From NCBI GenBank assembly GCA_963705325.1, contig OY970069.1, forward strand, positions 5,332,001 through 5,396,000: a DNA stretch of 64,000 nucleotides, given 5' to 3'. Positions 1-9,059 of this stretch are shown here, one piece after another. Numbering within the stretch: position 1 is the stretch's first letter; each line of letters opens with the position of its first letter. The position numbers and the translations under genes are program-made. A model generated the notes under the pieces. The model ran no database searches and had not been told where the DNA came from. It saw only the letters and a list, made by a program, of their open reading frames with translations. The DNA is from DATARH01 sp963705325 (GTDB taxonomy: Bacteria > Pseudomonadota > Alphaproteobacteria > ATCC43930 > CGMCC-115725).

Positions 1-427
1 GTGGCCGAGACCTAGCTGTTCCAGGATTTCCTGCGCCCGGCCGCGCATTTCCGCCGGCGGAAACGGCCCGAGTTGCAGCGCCATTCTGACGTTCTCGATG
101 GCGCTCAACGAATTCGAACAGGTTGTGCATCTGAAAGATGAAGCCGATATCTCGCCGCACCCGCACGAGTTCGGCAGCGCTCAATTGTGTCACGTCCTGG
201 CCGAGCAGTTCGAGGCGACCCTGCTGCAAGGTTCGCAACCCGCCGATCAAGGTCAGCAAGGTAGTCTTTCCCGACCCTGACGGGCCTGTCATCACCACCA
301 ATTGCCCGGGCGGTATCTCGATCGAGATGTCGAACAGGACCTGATTGCGGGAGTCGCCTTGGCCATAATGGAAATCGATGGCTTCCGCACGCACTGCGGG
401 CGCCGAGGCCGGAAGGGCGTAAGTCAT
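1..427 (-). pseudogene. DevA/LolD-like ABC transporter ATP-binding protein, frameshifted and cut by window edge
   Basis: This is the ATPase of an exporter of the DevA/LolD/MacB class and would power the two permeases just upstream. The ATG at 427 overlaps the permease stop as TGATG, so translation is probably coupled. The N-terminus has a Walker A motif GPSGSGKTT at about residues 48-56 and a Q-loop FQMHNLFE. Right after LFE the open frame changes to unrelated sequence, while skipping one base near 109-115 (plus strand gaattcg) restores SLSAIENVRMALQLG, which matches the family. The restored frame runs to base 1. I read this as a one-base insertion that inactivates the gene, although an assembly error is possible. 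The signature and Walker B motifs lie outside the window. Confidence 0.8.
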
Positions 428-1617
428 CAGAATATCTCCGCAGGGTCGGCCGCGATCACCCGCCTAACCGCGAGCGCGGCCGCGAGCAGACACATGCCGA
501 GGGTGAGGCCGAGCGTGAGCACCGTCAGCCGCAAGGTCATGTGCAGCGGCAGCAGCGCAAACGCGCCGATAACCCGATAGGCGGCGATGCAGAGCAGCCA
601 GGCCGGCACATAGCCCGCAAGCCCCGACAAAGCCGCCTGCGCCAGCACCGAACGCACCAGATAGCTGGTCTTGTAGCCGATCGCCTTCAGTGTCGCATAT
701 TGCGGGAGCTGGTCGGACAGATCGGTGTAGATCACCTGATAGGAGATCAGCATGCCGACGACAAAGCCGACGATTGCGCCCAACCAAAAGATCGGTCCGG
801 CGGACGACAATTCCTCCTGAAACTTGCGCTCAAAATCGACGGTCTCGGCCTTCGTCATGATCGACGAGGTGTTGGGGAGCGCAGCGCGCAGGGCGCTTTG
901 AACGGCGGATACCGACTCACCCGGACGCAGCTTGATGACGATGGCCTCGATCGGCAGGTTCGCAGCGCTGTCGCGATTGCCCGGCAGCAGCTTCGCGAAC
1001 AGCCGGTCGTTCATCACGACAGTACCGTCGCTCATGAAATCGGGACCGAGCGCGAAGCTGCCGGCGATCTGCACGCGCTCCCCATTGAGGTCGGTTTCCT
1101 TCGCATCCGCGTCCATGCCCAGAAACGCGCGCGCGCGCCGGTCGACCAGCACGGCATCGTCATTTTTGAGGAGGGCCTGCTGATCCTTGATCCCGGATAG
1201 CGAGAACACCGCCGGAGCGCCAGGATCGAAGGCGAAAACGCGCACGAGGTACGGCTTGCCGTCGATGGGGCTGGTCCAGAAGAATTCCTGCCAGTCGGCA
1301 TAGAGCGGCTCCGCGCTGGCGATGCCGGCGACGGTACGGACCTTGTCGAGCTCGCCGTGCTCGATCGGGTCGCGCGTACCGAAGCGGTATTTATAAGCGC
1401 TGAAGACGAAGAGATCGCCGTCGAGCGCGCGGACCGCCGAAAGCGAGGCATCGAAGAAGCCCTGCTCAAAGCCGAGCTGAACCATCATCAGCAATGCGGC
1501 AAAGGCGATCCCGGCGCTCGACCGCAGCAGCCGCCTCTTGTTGGCGAAAAGGTTGCGCCAGGCAAGCGGCACGCCGCGGAAGCGCGGGAGGAGCCGGGAA
1601 GCATCGAGCGCGACCAT
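427..1617 (-). CDS. DevC-like ABC transporter permease (second of pair)
   Basis: This is a 396-residue inner-membrane permease of the FtsX-like/DevC family, which works with a DevA-type ATPase and usually a DevB membrane-fusion protein. It has one N-terminal membrane segment (about 25-50), a large periplasmic MacB-like region, then three C-terminal segments. The motif LPQYATLKAIGY after the second membrane segment is typical of DevC. The ATG abuts the stop of the upstream permease with no gap, and its own stop overlaps the ATPase start, so the three form one operon. Having two different permeases suggests a heterodimer. The substrate is unknown. No DevB gene is visible upstream. Confidence 0.85.
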   Translation of the reverse strand: MVALDASRLLPRFRGVPLAWRNLFANKRRLLRSSAGIAFAALLMMVQLGFEQGFFDASLSAVRALDGDLFVFSAYKYRFGTRDPIEHGELDKVRTVAGIASAEPLYADWQEFFWTSPIDGKPYLVRVFAFDPGAPAVFSLSGIKDQQALLKNDDAVLVDRRARAFLGMDADAKETDLNGERVQIAGSFALGPDFMSDGTVVMNDRLFAKLLPGNRDSAANLPIEAIVIKLRPGESVSAVQSALRAALPNTSSIMTKAETVDFERKFQEELSSAGPIFWLGAIVGFVVGMLISYQVIYTDLSDQLPQYATLKAIGYKTSYLVRSVLAQAALSGLAGYVPAWLLCIAAYRVIGAFALLPLHMTLRLTVLTLGLTLGMCLLAAALAVRRVIAADPAEIF

Positions 1618-2769
1618 CTAGAACACATCCGCCGGATCGGCGCGCCGCAAATTGCTCAGGGACAGGAACGCCGAGGCGGCGGACATCAGCAGGGTGATGA
1701 CCAGCACCGCCACGAGGCGCGTCGGGGTAAGAACCACCGGCAGCAGCGTGGCACTGCGCAGCTGGGCATAGATCGCCAAAGCCGCCGCAGCCGCCGGCAC
1801 GAACGCGACGAGCACGATCATCGCCGACTCGATCATGACGACGGTGGCGAGATAGAGATCGCCGTAGCCGATCGCCTTCAAGGTCGCGAATTGCGGCAGA
1901 TGCCGCGCGATTTGCGTGGCGAGCGTCTGGTACAGCACCATGATCCCGACGATGAACGAGATGATGAGGCCCGAGCCGAAGATCAGGCCGACCGAGGTAC
2001 GCGTCGTCCAGTATTTGTCCTCGTGCTGCTTCAGCGCGTCGCGGGTAAGGATCTGCACGTCGTTGGGCAGCGCCTTGGCGAGTGCGTCCGCCGCTACTCC
2101 CGGGTTCGAGCCGGGGGTCAAGGTGATCAGGCCCAAATTAACGAGCTCGGCCGTTCTTGGGGCGAACAGGCGAAAGAAATTCGCCTCGCTCATCACCGCG
2201 ACTGCCATCCCGAGAAACCCGGTGCCCAGCGTGTAGTCGCCGCCGATCGTCACTTTGTGGTTGTCGAGCAAGACCTCGGTGCCGGCGCTGATCGGCCCGA
2301 AGATCGAACGGGTGGCGTTATCGACCAGCATCGTGTCGCGCCGCGCCAGGGCCGGCGCTTGCCGTTCGATATCGGCGACGGCAAAGGGGTCCGTCGCCGG
2401 GTCGAAACCGATGACGAACGCATCGAGGCGGTCGCCGCCCTTGGGCTCCTGCCATTTGGCGCCGGCGAAATAGAGCGGCGTCACCCGGGCGACGCCCGGC
2501 GCCTTCGCCGCATCAGTCAGCCGCGCGCGCGGAAATTGCCAGGGCTCGGCCTGGAATGCGTAGTTTTTCGAGCACAGCAGCAGGTCGAACCGCAAATGGT
2601 CGTAAACCAACATGCCGCCTTGCGGCACCGCGATGAAAAAGCCGAGCTCGATGAAGACCAAGAGGATCGCGATGAAGACGCCGGTGGTGGCCAGCACCGC
2701 GCGGCCTTTCTCATGGCTGAGAATTCGCCACGCCAAAACCGGGGCCCGCAAGAGGAAGGAGAGGTTCAC
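1618..2769 (-). CDS. DevC-like ABC transporter permease (first of pair)
   Basis: This 383-residue permease is a paralogue of the next gene and has the same layout: an N-terminal membrane helix around residues 28-48, a large extracytoplasmic domain, and C-terminal helices after LPQFATLKAIGYGD. It starts with GTG at 2769 with only a weak ribosome site, so the start is moderately certain. It is the first gene of the permease-permease-ATPase operon on the minus strand. Known DevBCA systems export glycolipids or similar lipids through an outer-membrane channel, but nothing here fixes the substrate. About 260 bp with no clear gene separate it from the cupin gene upstream. Confidence 0.85.
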   Translation of the reverse strand: MNLSFLLRAPVLAWRILSHEKGRAVLATTGVFIAILLVFIELGFFIAVPQGGMLVYDHLRFDLLLCSKNYAFQAEPWQFPRARLTDAAKAPGVARVTPLYFAGAKWQEPKGGDRLDAFVIGFDPATDPFAVADIERQAPALARRDTMLVDNATRSIFGPISAGTEVLLDNHKVTIGGDYTLGTGFLGMAVAVMSEANFFRLFAPRTAELVNLGLITLTPGSNPGVAADALAKALPNDVQILTRDALKQHEDKYWTTRTSVGLIFGSGLIISFIVGIMVLYQTLATQIARHLPQFATLKAIGYGDLYLATVVMIESAMIVLVAFVPAAAAALAIYAQLRSATLLPVVLTPTRLVAVLVITLLMSAASAFLSLSNLRRADPADVF

Positions 2770-3027
2770 GGTAACCGCTCAGCCAAAGGGTCTTTCGCGC
2801 ATAAACCGGCGATCATGGCCTCGCGTGCAAAAGGCGATGAAAGCGCTACCTTGCATTGAACGTCCGCTGCCCTCGGGCGCTCCCTGCATAGACGATAAAA
2901 TGCTATCCGAAGTCTGCTCAACCGAAACGAGATCGTCGACAACGCCGGTTCCCCAACTAACGCGACCTATACTCATTTACGAGTTCACGACCTGGTCCCA
3001 GCCCATCAGGGGCGAACGCGTTCGTTT

Positions 3028-3357
3028 TCAATCGACGATGAACAACCGTGCCCCGGTCTCGGTGAAAGAGCGGCGCGCACCGTCATTGTCTGCCACCTGG
3101 TAACTGGTGCCCGGCGTCAACGTCACCTTGCGCCCGTCGTCGAGCTCGGTGTGCAGCACACCCTCCAGCACATAAAGAATATGGCCCTTGGAGCACCAAT
3201 GGTCGGCCAAATAACCTGCCGAATATTCGACGACCCGCACCCGGATGCCGCCGAATTCGCGGGTTCGCCAGCGCGCCGTGCCGGTTTCACCCGGATGCAG
3301 CGTCTCGTGTACGTCATCCCAGTTTGTCGTGCCGAACGGGATGCCGTGCATGTCCAT
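3028..3357 (-). CDS. DHCW-motif cupin fold protein
   Basis: This is a small single-domain cupin of 109 residues with the family hallmark DHWCSKGHILYVLEG near residues 59-73, followed by the second cupin motif LTPGTSYQVAD. Cupins of this kind probably bind a metal through the histidines; no reaction is established. I chose the ATG at 3357 because GAGGAA lies at a good distance upstream. The open frame extends five codons further to a TTG at 3372. The gene stands alone between the DevC operon and the divergent monooxygenase cluster. Confidence 0.85.
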   Translation of the reverse strand: MDMHGIPFGTTNWDDVHETLHPGETGTARWRTREFGGIRVRVVEYSAGYLADHWCSKGHILYVLEGVLHTELDDGRKVTLTPGTSYQVADNDGARRSFTETGARLFIVD

Positions 3358-3781
3358 CGTCGTCTTCCTCAACCCATCGCAGTGCGGAAAATGCGCAGAT
3401 AATTGCCGCCGGCGTTTTTCCCCGTTTCGTCGGCCGTGAAGCCGCCGCGCGGCGGTGTCATCCGAGTAGTGCCACAGAATTTAATCGCCGTGTCTCAATT
3501 ATCGGTCAGTTTCGGGACCTTCAGTCGGGCGACGCGGTAGGGAAGTTTCCGGAGCTACGCTAAGCGGCGACAGCGCGACGAGGTTGCGCCGATTGCGGTT
3601 GCCAGAACAGGTGCGAGGGTGGCCTAAAGCACCAGCAGCGTGTTTCCTCAAATGGGACTGGCGGCGACCGATTCGAACCCCTTCGCCACGCGGAACAGGG
3701 GCCCGTGTCATTATGTCGGCGGCGGGACGGCTCACCTATGCTATGGCGTAGGACCACTTCACCGCGAGGGCGCAAAGGCAA
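3358..3781. other. 424-bp intergenic stretch between divergent genes
   Basis: This separates the cupin gene (minus strand) from the monooxygenase gene (plus strand) and should hold both promoters. Open frames here overlap each other and have no family features. I see no RNA gene, long inverted repeat or mobile-element end. Confidence 0.5.
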
Positions 3782-4825
3782 GTGACGACATTGAGGCCGC
3801 CGATACGCCTCGGCTTGTTCACCCGCCTGCTGGATCAGGTGGACGCGGTCGAGCGCTATCGCTTGGCCATCGCGCAGATCGTCCATGCCGAAAATTGTGG
3901 CTTCGATTCCGCCTGGGTCGCGCAGCACCATTTTCACGAGGACGAAGGCGGGCTGCCGGCGCCCTTCGTGTTCCTGTCCCAGGTCGCCGCGCGAACCACT
4001 CGGATCCGCCTGGGGACCGGGATCGTCACCCTGCCGCTGGAGCTGCCGATCCGGGTGGCGGAGGATGCCGCAGTGCTCGATCTGATGTGCGGCGGCCGTC
4101 TGGAAGTGGGGATCGGGCCCGGTGGCAACCTCTCGGCATACAAGGCGTTCAACCTGGACAGCGACGCGCGCACGGCGTTGCTGATACGGCATCATCACGT
4201 CTTACTCGACGCCTGGGCGGGGCGGCCGCTGCCCGGTGGCGACCGGCTGTATCCGCTCAATCCTAGCCTTGTTGATCGAGTCTGGCAGGCGACTTTCAAT
4301 GTGGAAGGGGCCCGGCGGGCCGGTGCGGCGGGCGACGGGTTGATGCTGTCGCGCACGCAACCCAGACCGGCGGGGGCGTCCCATTTGCCGCTCCCGGATA
4401 TCCAGAATCCCATGATCGACGCCTATTTAGAAGCGCTGCCGCAGGGCCGCGCACCGCGCATCCTGGCCTCGCGTACGGTCTTTGTTGCCGATGACCGCGA
4501 GGAGGCGCTGCAGTTCGCCGAGATCGGCTTGGCGCGGCAACGCAAGCGGTACGCCGCGATCGGCCGCACGGGGTTTGTCGAGGGCATATCGGTGCACGAT
4601 CAGATCGCCGCCATGGACATTCATACCGGCACCCCTGACGACGTGATCGCCTCGTTGCGCGCCGACAGCGTCCTTGCCCGCGCCACCGACCTGACCGTTC
4701 AGTCGCACTCAATCGACCCTCCGCACCCATTCATTCTTCGATCGATCGAGCTGGTCGCGGCGGTGGTGGCGCCAGCGCTCGGCTGGGTTTGTAGTGGCCG
4801 AGGGACTGCGCGGCACGTCGCGTGA
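3782..4825 (+). CDS. FMN-dependent luciferase-like monooxygenase (KPN_01858-type)
   Basis: This 347-residue cytoplasmic flavin-dependent monooxygenase of the bacterial-luciferase-like (LLM) class has the alpha/beta-barrel signatures FDSAWVAQHHFHEDEGG (about residues 38-54) and TRIRLGTGIVTLPLE. It resembles the TIGR04027-type subgroup, whose members sit next to the two proteins encoded immediately downstream. The order LLM, CMD-domain, AhpD-domain is conserved in that family. The natural substrate is not known. It starts with GTG at 3782 after AAAGG. The three genes are spaced by 30 and 12 bp and are probably one operon. Confidence 0.85.
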   Translation: MTTLRPPIRLGLFTRLLDQVDAVERYRLAIAQIVHAENCGFDSAWVAQHHFHEDEGGLPAPFVFLSQVAARTTRIRLGTGIVTLPLELPIRVAEDAAVLDLMCGGRLEVGIGPGGNLSAYKAFNLDSDARTALLIRHHHVLLDAWAGRPLPGGDRLYPLNPSLVDRVWQATFNVEGARRAGAAGDGLMLSRTQPRPAGASHLPLPDIQNPMIDAYLEALPQGRAPRILASRTVFVADDREEALQFAEIGLARQRKRYAAIGRTGFVEGISVHDQIAAMDIHTGTPDDVIASLRADSVLARATDLTVQSHSIDPPHPFILRSIELVAAVVAPALGWVCSGRGTARHVA

Positions 4826-4855
4826 CGGAAAACAAGCAGGGATGGTCATCCAAAA

Positions 4856-5452
4856 ATGGACACAGACGTCATCGACACGCTGGTCGGGATTCGACCCGGT
4901 TCCTCGCTGGATTTGATCCGCAATCGACGTCCGGAGGCGCGGAACCAGGCACAGGCCAGCTATCGCGCGCTGTTCGCGCCGGGGGACGCTAGCGACATTG
5001 CCGCGGCGGAGCGCTTCGCGATTGCCACCTTCATCGCCGGGCTGCACGGCGATGTGGATACATCCGCATTCTACGCCGATAAGCTGGTCGCCAGCGGTGC
5101 GTCTGCGGAATTGCGGCGTGCGATCGACGCAGCAATTGCGGCGGCTAAGGGACGGGGCCCGTATGGCTCCTATCCAGCCGGCCCGTTGAGCCGCGAGGAC
5201 ACCGCCGGACCGACCTATCATGTCACGGCGGAAATCCGCCGGGTGCTAGAGGCGCGTCTCGCCGCAGCGTTCGATCACATACATCTGCTGGTCTTCCATC
5301 CGCGTGACGCCGAGCCGGCGGCGCTGCGGGCCTTGTTGGATGCCGGTTGGTCGACCACCGGCATTGTGACGATGTCGCAGATCGTTTCCTTCCTATCCTT
5401 TCAGATCCGGGTGGTCGCCGGGCTGCGCGTCCTGGCCGGTGTTACCCGATAG
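4856..5452 (+). CDS. CMD-domain protein (Avi_7170-type)
   Basis: This 198-residue protein is related to carboxymuconolactone decarboxylase/AhpD folds but lacks the CxxC pair. The C-terminal stretch LLDAGWSTTGIVTMSQIVSF and the following FQIRVVAGLR are typical of the TIGR04029 family, which is found beside KPN_01858-type monooxygenases. It is probably a structural or peroxide-handling partner of the next protein, but no activity has been shown as far as I know. The gene lies 30 bp after the monooxygenase gene and 12 bp before the AhpD-like gene. Confidence 0.82.
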   Translation: MDTDVIDTLVGIRPGSSLDLIRNRRPEARNQAQASYRALFAPGDASDIAAAERFAIATFIAGLHGDVDTSAFYADKLVASGASAELRRAIDAAIAAAKGRGPYGSYPAGPLSREDTAGPTYHVTAEIRRVLEARLAAAFDHIHLLVFHPRDAEPAALRALLDAGWSTTGIVTMSQIVSFLSFQIRVVAGLRVLAGVTR

Positions 5453-5464
5453 GCGAGGTTACAT

Positions 5465-6067
5465 ATGCCCGATCGAATCGTCGAACTGCCACCTCACGCG
5501 TTTCCCGCCATCTTCACGCGGGCTCTGCTCGATTGGCTGCCCTGGCTTGAACCCCTGGGGGTCGAAGAGCTGACCGAGCGGCACATGGCCGCGCTGGTGG
5601 ATGCCGCGCGGGCCAAATCGGCCTATTTCCGCCTGCTGGCGCGCGACCCCGACGCCTTGCGGGCCCGCACTCTGACCGACAAGGACATCTTCTACAACCC
5701 GGATGCCGGCCTGCCGCGAGCCGAACGCGAGTTGGCCGCCGCCGCGACCTCGCGTTTCAATGGCTGCATCTACTGCGCCTCGGTGCATTCGCGGTTCGCC
5801 GCAACCTATTCGAAGCGCGAGGAGGACGTGCAGAGACTGTTGGACGACGGCGTAAACACTGATCTCGGCGAACGCTGGAACGCCATCGTCGCGGCCTCGG
5901 TGGCCCTGAGCACGACGCCGGTTACGTTCGGATCAGAGCATGTCGAGCGCCTGCGTCGCGCTGAGCTGGACGACCTGGCAATCGCCGACGTAATCCACGC
6001 CGCGGCCTTCTTCAACTGGGCAAACCGGCTAATGCTGTCGTTGGGCCAACCGGCCATAGCGGGCTAG
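5465..6067 (+). CDS. AhpD-like alkylhydroperoxidase-domain protein (Avi_7169-type)
   Basis: This 200-residue protein carries the AhpD active-site motif NGCIYCASVHSR near residues 98-109. It contains the redox CxxC and the histidine that in AhpD relays electrons for peroxide reduction. It matches the TIGR04030-type family that accompanies LLM monooxygenases. A plausible role is removing peroxide or a peroxy intermediate made by the monooxygenase; this is inference. The ATG at 5465 follows GAGG at suitable spacing. It is the last gene of the three-gene operon, followed by 175 bp without a gene. Confidence 0.83.
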   Translation: MPDRIVELPPHAFPAIFTRALLDWLPWLEPLGVEELTERHMAALVDAARAKSAYFRLLARDPDALRARTLTDKDIFYNPDAGLPRAERELAAAATSRFNGCIYCASVHSRFAATYSKREEDVQRLLDDGVNTDLGERWNAIVAASVALSTTPVTFGSEHVERLRRAELDDLAIADVIHAAAFFNWANRLMLSLGQPAIAG

Positions 6068-6242
6068 GCGTCGGACTGCCTACGCGGCTGATTGACTGCT
6101 TTTAGCGACGTTGAGCGGTCTGTCGACGAAGCCAACCCTGGGGTGGTTTAGCGCCGTATGCAGCCGCTTGTGAAGGGCGCACAATCAAGAAGATGAAGCC
6201 GTCCTATACGACTTGAGCCCACACCGCGGGTAGGAGACTGTC

Positions 6243-6866
6243 ATGCCGGAACCGAAATGGTCGCTTCGCGGCGAGTACATGGAGAGCTGCAACTGCGATT
6301 ATCTCTGCCCTTGCATCTATACCAACCCGCAGGAGGCGGCGACGCACGACCACTGCACTGCGGTGATGGTGTTCCGCATCGATGAAGGCCATTTCGGCGA
6401 GACTAAACTGCACGGGCTTAAATTCGCGCTGGTGATCCGGTCGGGCCGGGTGATGGCCGACGGCAACTGGATTTTCGCGGGCGTGGTCGACGACAGCGCG
6501 AATGCCTTACAGCGAGCGGCGCTTGCCGCCATTGTCGGGGGCGAAGCCGGCGGCACGCCGGCGCTCATCCGCCAGAACCTCGTCAGCGACTTCCGCGGGG
6601 TCGAGTTCAAGCCGATTGAGGTTCACATCGAGGGGCTCAAGCGCTCGGCCGCGATCCCCGATATCCTGGCGTTCGAGATCGAGGGCGTCGCCTCCCGCAA
6701 CCGTAGCGGTGACCCGCTCTATATCGACAATACGGCGCATCCGGCGAACCGTCGCTTAGCACTCGCCCGGTCAAAGGAAACGCACGTCAAGGGATTCGGT
6801 CTCGACCTCGATCTGGTGGGCAAGGGCAATAACGGACACTTCGCGCCCTTCGCCTGGGCAGCGTAG
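6243..6866 (+). CDS. DUF1326 domain-containing protein
   Basis: This 207-residue soluble protein of unknown function belongs to the DUF1326 family. The N-terminal motif CNCDYLCPC at about residues 17-25 is the family hallmark and looks like a metal site. A good ribosome site, GTAGGAG, precedes the ATG. A second, more divergent DUF1326 gene lies on the other strand at 8044-8691, with a DUF2182 membrane protein between them. DUF1326 and DUF2182 genes are commonly neighbours, so the two families probably act together, perhaps in handling a metal. That role is not proven. Confidence 0.85.
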   Translation: MPEPKWSLRGEYMESCNCDYLCPCIYTNPQEAATHDHCTAVMVFRIDEGHFGETKLHGLKFALVIRSGRVMADGNWIFAGVVDDSANALQRAALAAIVGGEAGGTPALIRQNLVSDFRGVEFKPIEVHIEGLKRSAAIPDILAFEIEGVASRNRSGDPLYIDNTAHPANRRLALARSKETHVKGFGLDLDLVGKGNNGHFAPFAWAA

Positions 6867-6884
6867 GCTGACCGCCCGTCGGCG

Positions 6885-8024
6885 TCACTTGGCGTCGTAG
6901 ATCACCTTGCCGGTTACTGGCGCTGTTTCGCCCGGCACCTTCGCGGTGAGGAGCAGCTCCCATTTGCCGGCCATCCCGGTCTCGATCGAAAATTGAAAGA
7001 CGCCCCGATCCGACGCGGCGGGCGTTACCTTGCCGGACATCTCGGCCATGCCTGCCGGGCCCATGTCGGTCTTAGCCTCGGCGATCGTTGCGCCTTCGAC
7101 CGGTTTGTTGTCCGACGCGTGCACAAGACGAACCGCGACCGTCGTCTTGCCCGGTACCCCCGTCGGAGCGCCCACGACCTCAAAACGATACTCGTTGGGG
7201 GCAGCAATCGTCAGCGTTGTGCTGGCAAGCATCAGCACGCCCCATGCCGCGATGCCAACCCCGACGATCCGTCCGATCCATGAGCCCATCGGCACGGTTT
7301 TCTCCAGCAGAACGAACACGGCCAGACCGATAATCCAGAACAGGTTCATGATGCCGCCAAAAAACAGCAGGCCCATCAAGAACCAGCAGCAGCCCAGGCA
7401 AAAGCTCCCGTGCTCCAGCCCCATCCGGAACGCGCCGCCGTGGCCGGGCCGCCAGCTCTGCACGAGAAAGCCCATTGGCGAGCGGCAATGCCGCAGGCAC
7501 ATGCCTTTGATGGGGGTCAGCTGCCACACGCCGGCGGCGAGCAGGATCGCGCCGCCGAGCCAATAGCTGGTCGTCGCCATCATCGGCGACAGCAGGCCGA
7601 GCCGCTCCAATGCCCATTGCAGGCCGGTCGCGAGCGCGCTGAACGCCCCCCAGGCGACCAGGTAGCCAGCCGCGAAAACCCCGGTCGGGATAAAGGGGCG
7701 ACCGGCCGATCTTTCCTTGCGATTGATGCGGGCGAAGAGCAGCAGGATCGGCGCCGCACTCGGCAGCATCATGGCGGTCATCATCACCCACCACATCGTG
7801 AACATGATGCCCGCGTAGCCGACAGTCCACCGCGCCGGCGCCATCATGCTCGCCATCCCGTCGGGGCGCCCGACGATCATGTCCATCGCCGACATGCCAG
7901 TGCCCGCGCCGAGCAGGATCCATACCCATGCCATCGCGATGACTGCGATGAGGGCGGCGACAACGGCCCGGCGGTCGCGGCGCAGGACAGCTTCGAGGGC
8001 GGTATCGTCAGCAGCGGCAGTCAT
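6885..8024 (-). CDS. DUF2182 membrane protein with C-terminal FixH/YtkA-like domain
   Basis: This polytopic inner-membrane protein of about 379 residues is rich in methionine and histidine within membrane segments (MMTAMMLPSAAPILLLFARI and similar), typical of DUF2182. It has a conserved pattern KGMCLRHCRSPMGFL and then EHGSFCLGCCWFLM, so several cysteines face each other. After the last helix a periplasmic beta-rich domain of about 100 residues resembles FixH/YtkA. I place the start at the ATG at 8024, 19 bp after the stop of the DUF1326 gene; the open frame reaches 8111. The cysteine, methionine and histidine content suggests copper or another soft metal, as inference only. Confidence 0.83.
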   Translation of the reverse strand: MTAAADDTALEAVLRRDRRAVVAALIAVIAMAWVWILLGAGTGMSAMDMIVGRPDGMASMMAPARWTVGYAGIMFTMWWVMMTAMMLPSAAPILLLFARINRKERSAGRPFIPTGVFAAGYLVAWGAFSALATGLQWALERLGLLSPMMATTSYWLGGAILLAAGVWQLTPIKGMCLRHCRSPMGFLVQSWRPGHGGAFRMGLEHGSFCLGCCWFLMGLLFFGGIMNLFWIIGLAVFVLLEKTVPMGSWIGRIVGVGIAAWGVLMLASTTLTIAAPNEYRFEVVGAPTGVPGKTTVAVRLVHASDNKPVEGATIAEAKTDMGPAGMAEMSGKVTPAASDRGVFQFSIETGMAGKWELLLTAKVPGETAPVTGKVIYDAK

Positions 8025-8043
8025 TCGCCGGACCACCAGCCGG

Positions 8044-8691
8044 TCAGGGCCCTTCCCAGTCGAACGGGATGTGCTTGGCCGAATTGAGCGTGTAATCGAA
8101 CTTGAAGCCATGCGCGTCGACCGAGAGGATCGTCGCCTTGCCCCAGGTCACGAGCTGCGGTCCGGGGCCCGTCTCACTGCCCGGTGCGTTGATCAGTTGC
8201 GGATACTTTCCGGGCGGGCTCGTGGGGCCGCTGATCGCCTTGGCCCAGGCCTTGACCTTGCCGATGATCTCGACGCCCCAATGCCCGAGATCGGGCGCGA
8301 TTTCGTAGGTGATCTTGGCGCGCTCGACCCCGCGGCTCTGCCGCCCGCCGGCGAAGCATTGGTTGACCCAGCCCGGGAAGCCGCCGGAGCGGCCGCCGAT
8401 GATCGCCGGAAGCGCCGCCATCTGCCGGTCGTCGGCATGCTCGTCGATATACATGCCGCCGACCCCGGTCGCCTGCCGCGCCCAGAGGTCGCCCTCCCAG
8501 CGGCCGACCCGCACAAAGCTCAGATTATCGAGCTTGACGTCGCCGTAATGGCCCTCGCGGACATGCCAAAACAGCACAAACTCACAAAAACCGTTGTCGG
8601 GCGCCTGGGCGAAGGTGCACGGGCAGGGGACGGCGCAGCTGCAATTGTCGAACCACTCGCCGACGATGTGCCAACTCGGGATGTCGCTCAT
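8044..8691 (-). CDS. DUF1326 domain-containing protein, co-transcribed with DUF2182
   Basis: This 215-residue protein has the DUF1326 hallmark CSCAVPCPC at about residues 18-26. It is only distantly similar to the DUF1326 gene at 6243-6866. It lies directly upstream of the DUF2182 membrane protein on the same strand, with a 19-bp gap, so the two are very likely co-transcribed. The pair is convergent with the other DUF1326 gene. The function is unknown; a metal-linked role is inferred from the clustered cysteines and the partner. Confidence 0.85.
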   Translation of the reverse strand: MSDIPSWHIVGEWFDNCSCAVPCPCTFAQAPDNGFCEFVLFWHVREGHYGDVKLDNLSFVRVGRWEGDLWARQATGVGGMYIDEHADDRQMAALPAIIGGRSGGFPGWVNQCFAGGRQSRGVERAKITYEIAPDLGHWGVEIIGKVKAWAKAISGPTSPPGKYPQLINAPGSETGPGPQLVTWGKATILSVDAHGFKFDYTLNSAKHIPFDWEGP

Positions 8692-8796
8692 CCGGACCCT
8701 CGATGGGACGCCGTATCGCCGACTATAGCATTTCTGTGGGCGCTGCCGTCATCCGACAGCCAGTCCGGCGATCGTGTGCTACTGCGTCAAGGGTCT

Positions 8797-8919
8797 GCTT
8801 TGGGGCGTGAGTGGAAAACCGCGACACCAACGACGAATGGCCGATCAGGGCTCGCAATCCGCTCGTTCGGAGCGCGGCCGGCCGACGGTGCATAGCGTCG
8901 ATTCCGGTTATCCGCACGA
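8797..8919. repeat. degenerate intergenic repeat, copy 1
   Basis: This stretch of about 123 bp, from ctttggggcgtgagtgg to gattccggttatccgcac, aligns end to end with 11271-11396 at roughly 70 percent identity by eye. The two copies lie just outside each end of the groESL operon, in the same orientation. No open frame is conserved between them, so I treat it as a non-coding dispersed repeat. Its function is unknown. Confidence 0.55.
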
Positions 8920-9059
8920 CGACAATCAAACCGCGAGGTCAACCCATATGCGACATGCAAAGGCTTCGCGAACCACCACTTCGGCGGTTCGTAACACCGC
9001 TCATTTACCCCGACCTGCGCCTCCCCAACTTGTAAAGGAGAGGGTAGCGCCGCATATTC

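Noticed and set aside
1357..2859. 500-codon plus-strand open frame over the DevC permeases
   Set aside because: Histidine/arginine-rich shadow of the two permease genes with no family features.
2779..2976. 65-codon minus-strand frame upstream of the DevC gene
   Set aside because: No ribosome site, no protein-like features and no family match; more likely promoter region.
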